Shown piece by piece: positions 13,118 to 13,294 of a stretch of DNA of 13,294 nucleotides (position 1 is the stretch's first letter; every line of letters starts with the position of its first letter). The DNA comes from Candidatus Bathyarchaeota archaeon (GTDB lineage Archaea; Thermoproteota; Bathyarchaeia; TCS64), in contig WJIV01000120.1 of assembly GCA_014730055.1 (NCBI GenBank), positions 1-13,294 on the forward strand, in the 5' to 3' direction. A program made the position numbers and the translations under genes. The notes below the pieces were generated by a model, which had not been told where the DNA came from, did no database searches, and worked only from the letters and a program-made list of their open reading frames with translations.

Positions 13118-13294
13118 TTGCTTACTGCCCTAGCTGTGGAAAGCTTATGATGGCTAATACAAGTAACAGGACTCGTACATGTCCTAATTGTGGAGCGAGA
13201 TCCAAGCTTTTCCACCTTCGAGTGATAGCTAGAGTAGAGGATAGTCAGGAAGCAACTGCTATAATTCAGAAGCTTAAGGAAGATCGTGTAGATC
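13108..13294 (+). CDS. DUF1922-like zinc-ribbon protein (3' end cut by window)
   Basis: Partial gene reading off the window end, 62 codons without a stop. It starts MYLIAYCPSCGK and has two Cys pairs, C7-x2-C10 and C25-x2-C28 (TCPNCGAR), then an alpha/beta stretch rich in charge (LRVIARVEDSQEATAIIQKLKED). This order matches the archaeal DUF1922 family, whose Methanothermobacter member has a zinc-ribbon-like fold. The ATG at 13108 overlaps the kinase gene end by 10 bp and has GAGG at 13101-13104 four bases upstream, so start and coupling are well supported. Function is unknown; a nucleic-acid role is only suggested by the zinc ribbon and the neighbours. Confidence 0.8.
   Translation, partial: MYLIAYCPSCGKLMMANTSNRTRTCPNCGARSKLFHLRVIARVEDSQEATAIIQKLKEDRVD

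Noticed and set aside
1..13294. CRISPR array, insertion sequence, tRNA or rRNA
   Set aside because: No regularly spaced repeats, transposase, terminal repeats, or cloverleaf-like sequence were seen in the short gaps.

Overview
The window is archaeal chromosomal DNA of moderate AT content, densely packed with genes. Information-processing genes found in archaea but not bacteria run through it: aIF2-beta with its DUF424 partner, homomeric NAC, MBF1 with an N-terminal zinc ribbon, a Fap7-type kinase, a TGT_C2-PUA protein and a DUF1922 zinc ribbon. TATA-like boxes sit about 22-27 bp before several start codons, and several genes start with TTG or GTG. The co-occurrence of tetrahydrofolate C1 genes (fhs, folD) with an F420-dependent H4MPT enzyme (mtd) resembles Asgard archaea (Thorarchaeota or Lokiarchaeota), Bathyarchaeia and related lineages. 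A placement near Thorarchaeota is a guess and rests on no marker tree.

Layout. 1-53: last codons of a + strand gene. 65-970 (-): a phosphoribosyltransferase directly followed by a 94-aa unknown. 1025-2080 (-): a DUF6282 amidohydrolase-like protein. 2191-2911 (+): aIF2-beta and DUF424, abutting. 2950-4212 (+): S-adenosylhomocysteine hydrolase. 4209-5852 (-): NAC, then a metallo-beta-lactamase-fold nuclease. 5977-8013 (+): a CopB-type copper ATPase. 8026-10537 (-): fhs-folD. 10646-11485 (+): mtd, divergent from fhs. 11487-11960 (-): the TGT_C2-PUA protein. 12022-13294 (+): MBF1, Fap7-like kinase and a truncated DUF1922 gene, each overlapping the next.

Functionally there are three themes. The first is C1 metabolism: Fhs and FolD activate formate and reduce it on tetrahydrofolate, while Mtd does the methenyl/methylene step on H4MPT with F420. 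SAHH clears the by-product of SAM-dependent methylation. The second is translation and ribosome biology: aIF2-beta, NAC, Fap7, MBF1 and the PUA protein. The third is metal and nucleotide housekeeping: CopB and the PRTase. No CRISPR array, insertion sequence, tRNA or rRNA was seen, and no gap between genes exceeds about 125 bp.

I found no convincing undescribed multi-gene system. The points most worth following are the two C1 carriers sharing one divergent, palindrome-bearing control region, a FolD whose cofactor-binding half departs from the family pattern, a hairpin-capable inverted repeat that ends on the SAHH start codon, and an unrecognised 94-aa protein coupled to a phosphoribosyltransferase.
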